Below, piece after piece: positions 5,677-6,580 of a DNA stretch of 6,580 bases (position 1 is its first letter; each line of letters opens with the position of its first letter). A program made the position numbers and the translations under genes. The notes below the pieces were generated by a model. The model ran no database searches. It had not been told where the DNA came from and saw nothing but the letters and a program-made list of their open reading frames with translations. Origin of the DNA: Chloroflexota bacterium (GTDB taxonomy: Bacteria; Chloroflexota; UBA6077); assembly GCA_021806765.1 (NCBI GenBank), contig JAJZQR010000306.1:1-6580 (forward strand), written 5' to 3'.

Positions 5677-6580
5677 CTACTTCTGCTGCACTGTCTCCAG
5701 GACCCTGATGCCGCCGCTGTCGGTCTTGCCGTCCAGGATCAGAGTGCGCTTGCTGTCCGTCTTGCTCACGAATTCCATGCTGAAGCTCGATTGGCTCACC
5801 GTCTCATCGCCCGGGATCCAATCGGCCGACAGCACCTGGCGATAGAAGCCCGCGGTTTCCGAGATGGACCCCGCGCCCCACCAGCTTGCCCGGGCGAACT
5901 CGAAAGAGCCTCCAGGCGCACTGCGGCTGATGCTTTGATCCACCACCCCGAAATCCGGGGGACCTGGAATCGACTGAAGCTCGGGCGGCAGGGCCGAGGC
6001 GTCGATTGTCTTGGGTCCCACCGGTTTCCTGGCGGGTTCATTGCGCGCGGTCTCGCTAGAGGAGTTCGACATATCGTTGGTGCCGCCTTTCGGCATGTGT
6101 ACGATGTCGATGGTGTACTCGTCGGTGACCTTGGATCCATTCACCGTTGCCGTGTCCGTCCCTGTCTTCCGCGCGATGACCGGCTTGCCGGCCGACTTGA
6201 AGTTCGCGAACAGGTACTTGCGCTTGGCATCCTGGCGGACCCCGTTGATCACGGTCTCGTACACCTCGAACCTCTTGTGGACCTCATGGAAGCCGGTGCT
6301 CCAGCCCACGCTGGGAAACGGCATTTTCGTGCGGATCTTGCCCGCGCCCATGTCGCAGACCCACGACCACTGCTCGGTAGTCTCTTCGGGGGCAAGGAAA
6401 CCTTTAGTCTGAGCGGGTCCGTCCGTAGACAGGTTCATCCTCAGGATCATCGGCGATACCGAGAGGGTGGTATCTGTGGTAGTCGTCTCGATATCGCAGA
6501 GGCTGTTCATCATGCTGGATTCCCCCCGCCACTCCACCTTATACTCGACGTACTTCAGTGGCGCCTCCCCGTCGAAGGCC
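5677..6580 (-). CDS. Large exported-type protein with C-terminal FGVV module, 5' end outside the window
   Basis: The frame is open to the window edge. The first full codon is 6579-6577 and no stop interrupts it before TAG 5679-5677, so the 300 visible residues are the C-terminal part. The GTG at 6537 is only an internal Val: the preceding residues (AFDGEAPLKYVEYKVEWRG) read naturally into it and no ribosome binding site is seen. The visible beta-rich part has two Cys (visible residues 28 and 75; WSWVCDMGAGKIRTKMPF) that could form a disulfide, then RFEVYETVINGVRQ and DEYTIDIVHM. A polar linker (about 162-190) leads to a module of about 105 residues with LPPELQSIPGPPDFGVVDQS, ETAGFYRQVLSADW and GGIRVLETVQQK, similar to the end of the next lipoprotein. 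By its neighbours it is probably also a lipoprotein, but its signal is not in view. It lies 74 bp upstream of the GTG-started gene. Confidence 0.85.
   Translation of the reverse strand, partial: AFDGEAPLKYVEYKVEWRGESSMMNSLCDIETTTTDTTLSVSPMILRMNLSTDGPAQTKGFLAPEETTEQWSWVCDMGAGKIRTKMPFPSVGWSTGFHEVHKRFEVYETVINGVRQDAKRKYLFANFKSAGKPVIARKTGTDTATVNGSKVTDEYTIDIVHMPKGGTNDMSNSSSETARNEPARKPVGPKTIDASALPPELQSIPGPPDFGVVDQSISRSAPGGSFEFARASWWGAGSISETAGFYRQVLSADWIPGDETVSQSSFSMEFVSKTDSKRTLILDGKTDSGGIRVLETVQQK

Overview
The window is GC-rich bacterial DNA, and its GTG and TTG starts, strong GGAGG-type ribosome binding sites and lipoproteins with long Thr/Pro/Ala linkers fit a member of the Chloroflexota. That assignment is an inference. 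It rests mainly on two recalled family resemblances: the TTTGLMVWRKADNWTAF-type C-terminal motif of the leftmost gene and the lipoprotein architecture. No rRNA, tRNA or CRISPR array is visible.

All host genes lie on the minus strand and read right to left. First is the 3' part of a large exported-looking protein that runs off the right edge (5677-6580). Next come a GTG-started lipoprotein with two DUF4352-like beta domains (4076-5602) and a lipoprotein with a four-cysteine helical domain plus a C-terminal jelly-roll-like domain (2554-4047). After an insertion sequence follow a small coiled-coil protein (926-1207) and a secreted Trp-rich protein (66-890), and then a hairpin that looks like a terminator (1-41). 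The gaps are short (74, 28 and 35 bp; about 137 bp once the insertion is removed), so the set plausibly was or is one transcription unit for cell-surface proteins. No gene carries a recognisable enzyme active site; the parts look like binding or scaffold modules. The partial protein and the DUF4352-like lipoprotein share a C-terminal module of about 105 residues, which suggests duplication within the cluster.

The middle (1348-2554) is one complete IS630-type element on the plus strand, with perfect 20-bp terminal inverted repeats and a TA duplication. Its transposase has the DDE residues but is split by a -1 frameshift. The element landed in the TA of the lipoprotein's TAG stop codon and rebuilt it as TAA, so the protein is unchanged.

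The leftmost gene has a second lesion. An in-frame TAG lies just after its signal peptide, at a place where an internal repeat of the same protein has Trp (TGG). This suggests a single-base nonsense change, a sequencing error, or less likely recoding.
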